Source: Vesta saturnalis (Eukaryota; Arthropoda; Insecta; Coleoptera; Lampyridae). Taken from it: a DNA stretch of 64,000 nucleotides. Shown here piece by piece: positions 46,800 through 58,343 of the stretch. The stretch is taken from contig JARFJB010000974.1 in the NCBI GenBank assembly GCA_036346205.1, positions 62,001-126,000 on the forward strand, in the 5' to 3' direction. Position numbers and translations under genes: made by a program. The notes beneath the pieces were generated by a model. It did not search any database and was not told the DNA's origin. It was given only the letters and a program-made list of their open reading frames with translations. Within the stretch, counting starts at the first letter, position 1, and the number at the start of each line of letters is the position of its first letter.

Positions 46800-48257
46800 T
46801 CTTTAGCATGATGTTTTCCTCATCTTCACAGATTTTCAGATCGAAATACTGAACCAATGGCGTAGGTACGCTATGAAGTACATGAAATCAAATTTTTTTG
46901 ACGATCCGTCAAATCACAAAACAGTAAGTGATCTTATTCCTGTATATTGAGTTGACAATTACGGAAATGGAAACAAAATTCGAGTACATCCAGTGGCGTA
47001 GAAGTTCAGCCTGAAAAACTCTTTCGTATCTCCTCCACTGTATCGAATAATTGAGTATCGCGAGTATCATTGTATGACTCGTGTCGAGTGTGGGTAATGT
47101 ACATAATATCAGATTGTCTATGTGTATAGTTCCTGAGAAATCAAAAGAAAACGTCCCTTTTTTCGAAACTTTAACACCGTGTATCTCGAAAATGGTAGCC
47201 TTTGGACCACATGTTCATTTGACAAAATTAGCTTAATTTCACACAGTGTACGTTTTAGAAATTTTGGCAGACATTTTTGAAACACCGTGTATAATGAGCG
47301 ACATAAATCGCTAGGCCTTCCCCATTTTCTCTATAAATTGTCATAAATTGTCACTACTTATTAAAAATACGTGAAGGCAGTATTAAAACACATTAAAACA
47401 TTTCCATTTTATGCAATTTTAGTATATTGTAGCAGTTTTTTTTTTCTATTTTCTTATTTTGAGTTTCACAGCCATATTTAGTAATTATTCACAGCTAAAA
47501 TGGCATACAATAAAAATGTTTTGTTGTGGTTTAATACTCCCTTGAGGTATTTTTAATAAGTAGTGACAATTCAGACAGTTTTCTTCAGAATGTCTGTTTA
47601 TACAGAATATGGCGAAGGCGTTTCTCTGCACATACCCCAATATAAAAATGTAAATTTTTCCTAAACCGGCGTTACACAATTTTGTTAGTAAATTGATTGG
47701 AGAATTTATTTTTGGTATTTAGAGGTTGTACAGGGTGTCCTTGTAAAAATAACGAGCTATTAACCAGTGGGTGGAAACCGCCCCTGGCTTTCTAAGGGTA
47801 GTGTAGCATTCATTTAAAGGTTAAGCACAGCACATCAACCACTAAAATTGTATATTGCTCCAAAGTATAGTATAAAAATTTTTTTTATTTCTCAACTTTA
47901 GAGGCCTATCACTCAGAAATAAGGGCTTGTATGACAAAAATTTATTTAACTCTCTAGTGCCCCATTTTTTTTAGTGGTATAAAATTCAGAACTATGTCGC
48001 TTTGTCATAGGTAGTGCCTAAAAAACGTATTTAAAAAAATTTAATATGTCATTTTTTTACTCATGCATGACAAAAATGAGCATCCGCCTGAAGGTGGACT
48101 TGGGCATTTGTTTTAGGAAAATTTTTATTTTCTGATTATTGATCAACAGTAAAACGCAGATTTGTTTTTATAAAAAAAAATGTTTATTAGTGCATATTAT
48201 TATTGCACATTATGGAAAACAAAAAAAAACAATTTTTCGCAGCTGTACAACATAAGT
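46800..48257. other. AT-rich, no gene; possible piggyBac 3' end
   Basis: No coding region is supported. At 47946 a TTAA is followed by CTCTCTAGTGCCCCATTTTT, which resembles a piggyBac-type terminus and could be the 3' end of the piggyBac gene that follows, but I found no matching opposite end. An ACAGGGTGTCC motif at 47729 is a mariner-end word. Confidence 0.4.
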
Positions 48258-49966
48258 TTATCTTGCATTTTGAACACATACACTGGGTTTCTGACTTAAT
48301 CCAGGTAATCTACACTGCCGTTTTCCTAAACGATCTAACCATTCTGGCCAGTGATTTAACGCGTCAAATCTGGTGTCTGCTGAGGGTAAATACATTTTCT
48401 TAGACAACTTTCTAGGAGGTTCGTTATGCTGCACGGGACTACTTCTTGGTCCTCCAATTATTTTTTTAACCGAATTGTCCATATTAGTTTTGCACAAGAT
48501 AGCAGCTACTTGTCTCCTAAAAACAGGTAACTCCAAATTTAGCTTATGTGAGTGCCTTGCATTTATGTGTTTATGCAACAAATAAGCATTCATCATGGCA
48601 AGATCCATGATATGGTAGAAAACTCGGTTGGTCCACTTATTAGTTTTTATTCGGATGCGATAGCGACCAAGAAGACCATCCATTAAGTCAACCCCACCCC
48701 TATGTTTGTTATACTCCTTAATTATGGTGGTATCCACTTTCTGTTTCTGTTCGCGATCAAACCGTGATATTTTTGTAATGTTAGTTTGTGTTCTACCTGT
48801 ATGAAATGGTTTGGTTCCTACATAAGCTGACATTAATCGTGCACATGTGTTATCCTTCCATAAAGTGGTTGATAAATATACACCATAACAAGCACCAACG
48901 TATCCTTCTGAATATCCACGTTCTTTGTCCGTAACTTCTTTGTCCTTTGCTAATTTACAATTTGCAATTCTATTAGCACGAACAGTTCCTAAACAAACAA
49001 TTCCTGTGCTCACACAAATAAACTATTAATGGTAGAGTAGTATAATAATTGTCATAGTATATGATGTGGTTCTAATGATTAGGTATTATGTGTGATTATC
49101 TTGAAACTACTTTGGCTGAAGCACCCAAATCCGAGGCCCCATCCGGTGTTACATTATCACCTGCACCAGAGTAGAATTGAAAACCATAAGAGTAACCATA
49201 AGAATTGCATAGGACAAATAGTTTCATACCCCACTTAAGCGGTTTCTTAGACATGTACTGGCGCAAGTGTCAAACCATTTTCGTCGAGCACATTTGTTCA
49301 TCCACACAAAGACGTTGCCTCATTGGCACTGATTGAAATTTTTTATTCATTTAATCTATTATAGATCGAATCAGTATATTGAATCAAAGTGAGAGTGATC
49401 TTTTCGAAGCGATTTCTTGCCATTACCTGACGTACAGGTTCAGTGCGTTTTCACCCCAATACTTACGAACATTTGGATATTGATAGATCGACATGTAATA
49501 AAGGATTACAGTATATTTCTGAATTTGGTTGAAATATTTATCACAAATTTGTTTCTTCAGCAATAATCTGGAATAAAACGTTAGGTATTTGACAGTCATA
49601 AGGGATTTTTAGTTCATAAAATCGCTCAGATAGTTCTTCACTTCCTATAAATTGAGCTTGTTTTACGTTGAACTGGAGATGCTTCTTACACCAGAATATA
49701 TTTTTTTAAATTTTGAACTCTTAGAATATATTTCATCAGAAAATCCTACAAATTTGCTGAGACGTGATGGAAAGTAAGTACACTGATTGGAGGGTGATTC
49801 ACTAACTTGGGCAGGAGTATGTGCATTATTGTCAAAGGAAGTCAACGGTCTTTCAGCCTCAAGCGAAGGTACTGTCGGCGCACTAGGTCCAGGTCGGGAC
49901 GATGATTCGCATATCTGACCTTAACTTAGAGCACCCTCAATAGCTTCTTCTAATGCTGAATCAGAC
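48258..49966 (-). pseudogene. piggyBac-type transposase, main part
   Basis: From 49966 the minus strand reads SDSALEEAIEGALS, an acidic/Ser-rich N-terminal stretch and FPSRLSKFVGFSD, then the catalytic region CVDEQMCSTK and LRQYMSKKPLKWGMKLFVLC at about 49270. YSGAGDNVTPDGAS follows. From 49013 a clean 251-codon stretch includes GTVRANRIANCKLAKDKEV, then YNKHRGGVDLMDGLLGRYRI with the third catalytic Asp pair and NAYLLHKHINARHSHKLNL. The Cys-rich C-terminus is reduced. piggyBac enzymes excise precisely at TTAA. The gene's 5' end is found again at 58344-58548, on the far side of a later insertion. Stops and frameshifts upstream of 49013 make it inactive. Confidence 0.85.
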
Positions 49967-49974
49967 ATGGCCAA
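49967..49974. repeat. 8-bp target-site duplication, left copy
   Basis: ATGGCCAA, repeated at 58336-58343, flanks the transposon at 49975-58335. The two copies mark where it landed in the piggyBac reading frame. Confidence 0.75.
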
Positions 49975-50523
49975 TAGGGTGGAGCGAAAACAGAGCAGTT
50001 TGAACCTTCAAACGTAAGCCTCTACCCAGCTTAAGCGCTTTGTGATTTTTATTACAATCGCTTAACTTCGCAAAAAGAACCTAGCGTTTTCGCTCATCGT
50101 TCCGGTTCCGGCATCGTGATCTTCGCCGCTTCGGAGGTAGATCTGTCACTGCTTGCATACAGATAATACGAAGGAGCGGTTATCAGAAGAGGGCCACAGC
50201 CTAGCCGCAAGCAGGAGCCGCCGGAATATTGCAGCAGCAGCGGAAAATTCCAGGAACATCTAGCACACCGCCAACAGCAGGATCGTCGTCGGGTCAAGGA
50301 CAACTCTAATAGGCTAAAGGTTTAATAAATAATTTTAATTTAACTACTTTGTTATTTTATTTTAACTGTGTATTTCCACCGTTTCGTATTGGGTCTCTGA
50401 TTTCCAAGCCTTTTTTCCTCGGGGTGTGAGGCTGCACCTCGGCAGAGACCCGGCCCTCTCATAAACAGATTCTCATTTCTTTCTTAACCGATTCAAAAAC
50501 CTATTACTAACCACGCAACCGAG

Positions 50524-51891
50524 ATGGTCAAGCAAGGTCGCCACCGAGCTACCGTCAAAGTTGTGTCCCCTACCCCCGACGCCGTCCGTCCACCCACACC
50601 ACCACTCACCACACAATCCTACGCACACACACTCGTTTCACCTCCACCTGCCTCACGTACACGCTCCCATTCCAATGCATCTTCCATATCCACCACATCC
50701 ACACACTCTTACATCTCCACACGATCCAACTCTTCCACAAAACCATTTAAACCCGCTCACAAACCTGCACTCTTACCTACACCCGCTCACACACATACAC
50801 CTGCCCTGATACCTACACCCGCACACGCACACATACCCTCTCTCCTAGCCACACCTTCTCAACCACCTACACCTGCCTTGAGTCCTAAACCCGCTCCACC
50901 CAATCCTATACCTACCCACCCCCAATCCTCGAGATATTGCATCCGCAATATCCCGAAAACCATAACCACCCAAAAATCCTTATTCAACTCCTTCAAATCC
51001 CTCAACCTCCCGTGGTTGAACTTGACGTTCAACCACAACCACACCTGTCTCTTAGAGACATCCTCTCCTCTTCCGGATGGTACGCAGCTTAGGCTGCGAC
51101 ACCATTTCGGCGATCCTACCGTTTCCCTTACCCAACTCTCCGGCCCACGTACACCCAACACCACTCCTAGAGCTCCCTCCTTTTCCTGCGTGATTCGTCA
51201 CGTAGATAAGGACATCCTAGCCCAAGAGATCCTCGATGCGATCGATCTTCCAAAAGTGAAGAAGGCCGTTCGTATCATCTCGAAGGCCACAAACACCCAT
51301 ACCTCCCTCGTCCGGATCATCACTCCTTCCCAAACCACCCTCCAGTACCTCCTCGCACAAGGTGTCGTCATGTTCGGGCGACGCTTCATGTGCGAACCCT
51401 CCCTAATCCCTCAACCGCTCCCGAAGTATTGCTCCACCTGCACGCAGATGGGGCATACCGCGGAGGAGTGCCCTTCCCGATCCATCCGGTGCCATAACTG
51501 TGGCGGAAGCCACAGATCCACCCTTTGCAAAACCTCGGCGAACCCAAAGTGTAACAACTGCGGGGGAGCCCATCCTACTCCTTTATGCCAGAAGTGGCGG
51601 GAACCTCCCAGTTCTCCGTCACAGATGGCAATCCTCGATCCCATCATGTCCGACGAGTCTGACTCGGAAGACACCATCCACCTCAAGCCTATCCCCGACA
51701 CCGATCTCGTCTCCATCAAATCCTTTATCCAAGTCCTCACAAACGCTCTCCTAGACCTGTTTCCCACCCACCAACGCCGTGTTTTCCGAACCCTCCAATC
51801 CCTATCCCTCAACTTCTTCCAACGGCAGATCAACGTCTGCGTAGCCGGTACGCGGAGGAAGGTCGCCGTAGTCCGCCAACCCCATCCTTAA
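50524..51891 (+). CDS. LINE ORF1 protein (gag-like), intact
   Basis: An uninterrupted 455-codon frame starts MVKQGRHRATVKVVSPTPDA. Residues 1-140 are rich in Pro, Thr, Ser and His, with a degenerate repeat of the PALxPTPAHTHxP kind. Residues about 220-295 (FSCVIRHVDKDILAQEILDA onward) form the RRM-like region typical of Jockey-clade ORF1. Residues about 300-357 hold three zinc knuckles: CSTCTQMGHTAEEC, CHNCGGSHRSTLC and CNNCGGAHPTPLC. An acidic patch (MSDESDSEDT) and a C-terminal basic stretch follow. Such proteins coat LINE RNA. The ATG is the first after the UTR; ORF2 begins 15 bp after the stop. Confidence 0.9.
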   Translation: MVKQGRHRATVKVVSPTPDAVRPPTPPLTTQSYAHTLVSPPPASRTRSHSNASSISTTSTHSYISTRSNSSTKPFKPAHKPALLPTPAHTHTPALIPTPAHAHIPSLLATPSQPPTPALSPKPAPPNPIPTHPQSSRYCIRNIPKTITTQKSLFNSFKSLNLPWLNLTFNHNHTCLLETSSPLPDGTQLRLRHHFGDPTVSLTQLSGPRTPNTTPRAPSFSCVIRHVDKDILAQEILDAIDLPKVKKAVRIISKATNTHTSLVRIITPSQTTLQYLLAQGVVMFGRRFMCEPSLIPQPLPKYCSTCTQMGHTAEECPSRSIRCHNCGGSHRSTLCKTSANPKCNNCGGAHPTPLCQKWREPPSSPSQMAILDPIMSDESDSEDTIHLKPIPDTDLVSIKSFIQVLTNALLDLFPTHQRRVFRTLQSLSLNFFQRQINVCVAGTRRKVAVVRQPHP

Positions 51892-51906
51892 ACGCCTTTG
51901 TTCCAA

Positions 51907-54732
51907 ATGGAAATCATAACAGGGACCATTAATGCCAGGGGCGTTCGCCGGAAACGTTCCCTACTAAAACACTTCCTTCACACGCACAACGTTCACGTCC
52001 TCTCAATCACTGAGACTAAACTTTCACACAAATGCACACTACAATTTAACACCTATAATACCTTCCGTAACGATAGCGCGCATGGAACCGCCCTCCTAAT
52101 CAAAAACTGTTTCCCCTCCACTCCATTTCAATTACCCGCGCACCTGCAGCAACTCGAATGTGTCGCTGCAACGGTGCACTTCCCAACTCCTATAGTATTC
52201 ATATCCTACTACAATCCACCCGACCACAACACACTTTCCGATGACCTATTAGTATATGCCTCCAGCCTCCCAAATGCAGTCATCTTAGGTGACTTCAATG
52301 CCCGCCATATTCAATTCGGTGACACCGCAACAAATGGAAATGGCAACAGACTATCATCTGCTCTGTTGCAATTGCCTTTGTTGAGGATCGTCAATACACA
52401 ACCCACGTATTTCGACCACCTAGGTGCCTCCATAATAGATCATGTAATAGTTTCAGAACCAATAGCTCACTACTTCGTCCGTGAGTGCTTTCTAGGCACC
52501 ACAATCACTTCCGATCATATTCCTCTTCTGGTCAAAACCTCATTTTGTCCAGCTCCCCAATACCTCCTCAAAACACAATCATTAAAGATTTTTCAAATGC
52601 AGACTGGAATGTGTTCGCCGAACACATCTCCAACAATCTTCCTTCACCCCAACTTCAAACCACCCAAGATCTCGAGAGAGCCGTTAGGGACCTAACCTCC
52701 GTAATTACGGAAGCGGTCGACACCTCAGTTCCACTTAAAAATATCGACATTTCAAAAAAACCACTCCCACGACACATTGTGAACTGGATCAAAGAGAAGA
52801 GACGAATCTATCGTCAATTCTTGAGATCTAGGGATCCGGCTCTCAAAACCGAATATAACCGCCTTAATCAGGCGAGAAACCAATAAACACACAGAAGATT
52901 CCTGGGCTAAAGCCACTTCCCAGTTAGACTATCGTGACGGTAAACGCTTTTGGCAACAGTTTGATAGACTGACCAGAAGGAAAGCTAACCCGAAATCCCA
53001 TCTAACCGACCTCCAGGGCAACCTAATCTCCTCCGACCAAGGAAAGGCCGATTTCTTTGGTCAGCACCTCCAATCCACATTCCAATCCCCCAATGATCCT
53101 CAATTCAATCCTGTGTTCAAGGAATTCCTCGAGAACCGCCTCGAGGAATTCCGAACCCTTAACCTTCCCGAACCCCTACTAGATAACCAGAGTCCTTTCT
53201 ATGCCCCAATTACGCCCGATCAAATCAATATTTATTTTAAAAAAGGCAAAAATTCAGCCCCAGGCCACGACGGCCTGAATAGAAAAATCTTGCGCCACCT
53301 ACCCGACCCATGCCTCCAACTTCTTGCAAATATCTATAACAGATGCCTAACCCTCGCACACTTCCCGACGGATTGGAAATCGGCCTCCACCGTCATGATA
53401 CCAAAACCTCACGCCGACCTAACCTCACCTAATTCCTATAGACCCATATCCCTCCTGAGTTGCCTCGGAAAATGCTTCGAGCAAATTCTAGCCAGGCGGC
53501 TCAGGGAACACCTAGAATTTAACGACCTTCTTCCTAATAGCCAATTCGGCTTCCGTCCAAACCGAACGTGTCACGATCCCTTGTTGAAGCTGCTTACCGA
53601 AACCACCAGAGCATTCAACCACAAGCAATGCAATCTGGCTGTGTTCTTGGATATTAAGCAAGCATTTGACAGGGTCTGGCACGCCGGTCTCCTTCAAAAA
53701 ATCCGAAACCTGAACATTCCCGAAACCTTCTCCAAACTCCTGCTTTCCTACCTGACCAATCGTTCGGTCAGGGTGAAAGTAGGGAAAAACCTTTCAGATC
53801 CTTTCCAACCCTCAGCGGGCGTTCCGCAAGGTTCTGCCTTAGCCCCCATCCTTTACACCATCTTCGCTTCAGACATCCCTCAAGTCACCCAACCCGGAGT
53901 AGTCGTAGCGCAGTTTGCAGATGACACCGCCTTCTGGTCGGTTAATCGGAACAGCGAAACGGCCTCCAACCGCATTTCCAAAACCCTTCCGAACTTTTCC
54001 AACTGGGCCAACCGATGGAGAGTCTCTATTAACCCCTCCAAAACCCAAGCCATCCTTTTCCACCACCCTAACTACGTCGAAGATAAATTCCCAAACCTAT
54101 CCTCCAGAAATGTCTCGATCGCCATAAACCAAGAGAGAATCCCCTTCAAGACCAAATTACATATCTAGGCATCATATTCACGAGAACACCCAATTGGCTC
54201 CCCGATGTCAGGAAAACACTAAACAGAATTAGAAACCGTGCAAACCTACTGGGCGCCTCCGGGTCGAATCAGAGGTTGCCACCCCAAAACACTCCAACAC
54301 ACATACAAAACCTACATCCGCCCTGTTATGGATTTCCGAGCACCAATTTACACAAACATAAACCCTAACCACCTTTCCGATATAGCATCCTGTGAACGCC
54401 GGATCTTTAGACGTATACACGGGCTACCCTTCAGGTACCCTAGCGACCTCACAACACAACACGCAAACATACCATCAATCACACACAGAATCCAAACACT
54501 CCAGAAAAACTTTACACACAAAAGAATTTTCGGCGACACCATCCCAACCAAGGAAATCCTCACAACTTCCTACACCTACCAACCTCCCAAATTCCCGCGC
54601 AAAAAACCCAAGCGCAAATTTAAACACCCTCCCGCGATCCTAACCCAATTATTGGACGACATCCCCGAGGAGATAGAAGAGGCCCTCGACAATACCCCAT
54701 ATGCACTCCGCATCCCCCCGTCAATTGGATAA
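51907..54732 (+). pseudogene. LINE ORF2: endonuclease and reverse transcriptase, frameshifted
   Basis: ORF2 begins MEIITGTINARGVRRKRSLL. The apurinic-type endonuclease shows SITETKLS, VILGDFNARHIQFGD (catalytic Asp/Asn) and TSDHIPLL near its end. A frameshift near 52550 leads to WNVFAEHISNNL and VNWIKEKRRIYRQF; a second lies near 52884. From 53113 a 351-codon stretch holds the RT: GKNSAPGHDGLNRKIL, YRPISLLSCLGKCFEQIL, LPNSQFGFRPNRTCHDPLLK, VFLDIKQAFDRVWH, GVPQGSALAPILYTIFASDI and the catalytic QFADDTAFW. A third frameshift near 54160 precedes the C-terminal domain (YIRPVMDFRAPIYTNIN, 54238-54732). Jockey-clade by block sequence. Inactive through the frameshifts, though only a few changes from open. 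Confidence 0.88.
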
Positions 54733-54961
54733 CGACCACGCAAGGACACCGGCCAACGAATCAATCACACTTCACCCTATACACTTAACCACACGCAAAC
54801 CTAAACCTAAATATTCAAACCGATATTAATCCTTTTTTTACACCAATAACACATCAAGAATAAATAATTCTCTTTTTTTTTACACCAAAAATAATACATT
54901 CATGATTGCCAACCACACAATTACAAAAACAGCGCAACACCAACAACAATGGAATGACCAG

Positions 54962-54989
54962 GGCTGAAGAGGAGGAATCCTGAGCAGTC
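54962..54989 (+). other. 3' UTR RNA hairpin, copy 2
   Basis: GGCTG-AAG-AGGA-GGAA-TCCT-GAG-CAGTC folds like the motif at 38182-38211. The inner-stem closing pair is A-U here and C-G there, and one outer G-C pair is G-U here, while the AAG/GAG internal loop is unchanged. It lies about 85-110 bp before the poly(A) tract. Confidence 0.6.
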
Positions 54990-55084
54990 TACGATAAGAA
55001 TATAAGCAAAGAATAAGAATAATAAGCATACTAACCATAAGCATGAGCATACTAACCAAAAAAAAAAAAAAAATGGAGCGAAAA

Positions 55085-55500
55085 AATAATTTTTTTTATT
55101 TCTTGATGTAATAGTGAAAAAAAGTTGTTACTAAAGCTCAATTATTACCCTGATTTTTAAAAAAAATCGGAAAATATCTTCTGCCCTCTACGCACCCTTA
55201 AAAAAATCGAAAAAAGTGAAAATATCAACTTTTTTATTTTTCGTTCTAATAGTGAAAAAAAGTTGTTACTATAGTTTAATTATAACACTGCTTAAGAAAA
55301 AAAAATCCGAGTGTATCTTCTGCCCTCTACACACCCTTAAATAATGGAAAAAGTGTAAAAAGTAAATTTTATGCTTTTACTCGTATTTTTGATGATACAA
55401 AACAGTTGTTGCAATGGTTCAATTAATAAACTAATAACAAAAAAAATGAAAGCATGTCTTTTTTCCCATACGCACCCTTAAAATAATGATAAAAATAAAA
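55085..55500. repeat. Subterminal tandem repeats, left end of hAT-like element
   Basis: Three units of about 140 bp, each with an AATAGTGAAAAAAAGTTGTT-type start and a CTTCTGCCCTCTACGCACCC-type core (cores at 55178, 55317 and a diverged one at about 55458). They appear inverted near the right end. Confidence 0.75.
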
Positions 55501-55576
55501 AAATCTTAGGTAATCAAGAAAGGGTAGCTGCTATTCCAGTTCTATCCCTCTCACTGTTACTAGTTGCTCTAAGAGT

Positions 55577-57720
55577 CTATTGATTAAATTGACGTTTTGT
55601 GTTAAACTTGGGCATTGCTGCTCTGGATTTAAGAGTAACCTTAACAAAACCATCTCTGGCTTCTGATCCCATAACGCTTTGTGAAGCTTCAGTTACTAGT
55701 TTGACACTTCTTTCCACCGCCTGGGTATGGCAGGGAAAGTTGAGAAGTTCTATTGTGTAATCGCCTTGAATTAGCTTCTTAATGTCTTCATCGGTAACAG
55801 AATTTAGAATGGGTGGAGTTGTTATTTTAAAAGCTTGCCAATCTATAAGGTCGATATAATCGGTTGCTTCAAAGTTTATCGTTGGAATACTAAATGTTCT
55901 CTTTTTATCACAGTTCACTCTAGCCTTTAGTGCTAGTTCTTGAATAACTGTTCTATTATTGTAAGCATCCATATTTACAGATTTTCGGGGTGAATAAAAA
56001 AGGCATTACGTTGTATTACGGCATCAATAATATTTCTTAGCTCCGGTTTCAAGTATCGACTTAATTGAATCCAAATATGTTTAGAACCATTTGTGCGTGA
56101 TGCATTAAACTTGATATTAAACCACATCGGTGCGTAGACGGTTTGAATAAACTGTGTCAAGATTTGAATTCGGGTTCTTTGTGCCAATATATAGCCTCAG
56201 TATTCTATTGGCTATCGTCAACCATCTGGCATGAGCCAGTTTGCCAGGGTCCATATTAGATAATTCCAAAAAACACTTACCACTGGAGATCGCAGAGCAC
56301 ATTTGATAGAGATATTTTTGATCTGTACTTAACTCGGAAACTACTACATCAGGAAGATTACAAGCAATTGGTTTAAAAGCTACAACTTCTAAGTTCTGAC
56401 AGGTTTCCAACCATTTTCCAATAGCTCCCACAAATCCACGAGGTCCACTGGTGTCACCGTCAAGAAACTGAAAAAGATGCCTTAAAGGAAGTTCATTAAA
56501 ATGCAGCAGGCAAATAAACCATTGTAACGGGCGGGTAACATGTGCTTCTATCTGAGATATAACTCCGTCCTTTGATCCAGTATTAACCACTGTTCCATCA
56601 CATCTAACTGCTAATAAATAGTCCAAATTAAAATTATTTGAAGCAAAAAAAGTTAGTATGGACTCTGTAATACTTTTAGCAGAACCTGACATAGGCGTGG
56701 TGTGTCCGATATGCAACGATTCAGGTTCTTGGATAAGTGATATGTGCTCCTCTACTATAGTTTTTTTATGCCTTTTGTTTCAAATTACTGTTTGTGTCAA
56801 GGTCTTATCTTTTCTTCCGTCAAAATAAAGAGCTTTGATTGACTTCTCAACATCGTCGTCTTGGAAACGTTGCCTACTTTTTACTCCTATCTACAACATT
56901 CATTTTGTCTTCTTCGGAGATAGTTCCAACATCTTTCAGCACAGCTGATGCTATGGCTGCTGCAGATCTGTCAGATAACTTGTATCGATCACCAAGTTGA
57001 GCAAATATTGGTAATTCGATGCGATTTTGCCCTGTAGTTTGTAGGTCATCTGTTCCTTTTGACGTAGATGGAAGATAATCGTTATATTCCTCGTTACAAC
57101 TGGCTGAAATATCAAGCATTGTTTCATTATAAACTTCATGAGTACTATGAGTAGGAGTAGATCTGGAAATTTTTCTATTTTCCTTTATTGTTCTCTCTTC
57201 TCTTTTCTGTATTTTTTGCTTTCTACTAAGTCTACAATGCCGATGAAAATTTTCCGGTTCGTTCTCTGATCAGTTAAGAAAGCTAGTTCTTGGACTGGTA
57301 TTTTTCTGGTTTTTGGCACGAACAATTTGTAAACGTTTTACATTTACAAGTACTTATATCAAACAAGAATCTGGAGTCATCTTTAAATGTCTTTACTTTT
57401 GATAAATATGTATTATTTCGTTTTGATTCTGGATGTCTGATTATTTTAAGATACTTGTCGTGATACGATCGAATACAGTGAATAACACGTGTACGAGAGA
57501 CAGTCGGAAGTGATGCTTTCGACCACAACTTACAAATTTTGTCACATAGGATTTCACAAATGTCAGACACCGTTGGCTCCTTTTTGGAATTAGGGGCCTT
57601 AATGTCATATCGTACATACAAAAAGCATTTAATTACATCTTTGTAAGTGGGCAACATATTACCACTAAAGTCACATGGTGCTCCGAAAATAGAACATTCC
57701 ACTGTTTTTCTGGTATTCAT
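55577..57720 (-). pseudogene. Transposase-like gene of unnamed arthropod family
   Basis: The ATG at 57720 opens MNTRKTVECSIFGAPCDFSG. The N-terminal part is Cys-rich and ends CKCKTFTNCSCQKPEK, a probable zinc-binding domain. After a frameshift come VQELAFLTDQRTNRKIF, KLSDRSAAAIASAVLKDVG, then IKALYFDGRKDKTLTQT with an isolated Asp, LLAVRCDGTVVNTGSKDG, RPLQWFICLLHFNELPLRHL, and MDPGKLAHARWLTIANRILR. The end is NFPCHTQAVERSVKLVTEAS and RDGFVKVTLKSRAAMPKFNT. I have seen this block order in uncharacterised arthropod proteins, but know no domain name. The FDGRKD, CDGT and NELPLRH blocks could be acidic active-site motifs of an RNase H-like transposase (inference). Several frameshifts and stops. 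Confidence 0.6.
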
Positions 57721-57959
57721 TGTTACTTAATTATTGCCGTATTTAATAATTTACAACGATCACTAAATAAACGTTTTTCAATCACGACTACTCACAATTA
57801 TCTAACAATATTTGTGGTTTGTCGCTATGTCGCTTCTAGGAAACTGAGAATTGGGAAAGGAAGTGAGAGACGTCGCACGCATTACTTCTTTTGATGACGT
57901 CATCATTGAACATGCAGACAGGACCGGTTTCTCGAGTGCAGTAGGTTAATTATTTAATG

Positions 57960-58320
57960 CGTGGAGGAGTGCAACTTTTTTAATATATTTGCAAAATATT
58001 TCTTGGGAGTTCCTTTCATTATTACGTAATAGTAATAAGAATATCAAAAATATTACCCTTTTAGAGGAAGGTAGAGGGCAAAAGACGTTATTATATTTTA
58101 ACAAAAATTTTTGGGGTTACTTTTTATGTTTTAAAAACTTTTTTTCGCTATTAGATGTCAAAATTAAAAATTTAAAAAATCATCCCCTTTAAGGGGTAGT
58201 AGAGGACAAAAGGAATAGTTTGTTTGCAAAAAAATTTTAGCGCTATATTTCTAATATACAATAACATATTTTTTTTACTATTAGAACTTTTAGTAGAAAA
58301 CTTAAAAATTTCGCCTATAG
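57960..58320. repeat. Subterminal tandem repeats, right end of hAT-like element
   Basis: Two diverged units in the opposite orientation to the left-end array, with cores GGTAGAGGGCAAAAG (about 58069) and GGTAGTAGAGGACAAAAG (about 58194), spaced roughly 125 bp. Confidence 0.65.
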
Positions 58321-58335
58321 TTTCGCTTCACGCTA

Positions 58336-58343
58336 ATGGCCAA
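58336..58343. repeat. 8-bp target-site duplication, right copy
   Basis: ATGGCCAA, the partner of 49967-49974. Confidence 0.75.

Larger units (their letters stand above)
49991..55073 (+). mobile_element. Near-full-length Jockey-type LINE, 5.1 kb
   Basis: The element is bounded by TGGAGCGAAAA at 49980-49990 and 55074-55084, an 11-bp target-site duplication, and ends in a poly(A) tract (55058-55073). Layout: 5' UTR 49991-50523, ORF1 50524-51891, ORF2 51907-54732 (frameshifted), 3' UTR 54733-55057. Its GC content and C-rich codon use stand out from the AT-rich surroundings, so it is comparatively young. The target is the left TIR of the hAT-like transposon. Confidence 0.92.
49975..58335. mobile_element. 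hAT-like DNA transposon of an unclassified family
   Basis: The left end TAGGGTGGAGCGAAAA (49975-49990) and the complement of the right end TAGCGTGAAGCGAAAC (ending 58335) match at 13 of 16 positions and are flanked by the 8-bp duplication ATGGCCAA. Subterminal tandem repeats with CTTCTGCCCTCTAC-type cores lie in inverted orientation inside both ends. One minus-strand gene (55577-57720) fills the interior. Removing the nested LINE (49991-55073 plus one 11-bp target copy) leaves about 3.27 kb. The 8-bp duplication and TAGGGTG end fit the hAT superfamily; the protein is not one of the usual BED/hATC transposases that I recognise. Confidence 0.7.

Noticed and set aside
47946..47970. TTAA plus CTCTCTAGTGCCCC as the piggyBac 3' terminus
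   Set aside because: No inverted partner with TTAA was found beyond the N-terminal part at 58548, so the element's limits remain unset.
50561..50809. Pro/His-rich 82-codon frame
   Set aside because: Alternate frame of the intact LINE ORF1.
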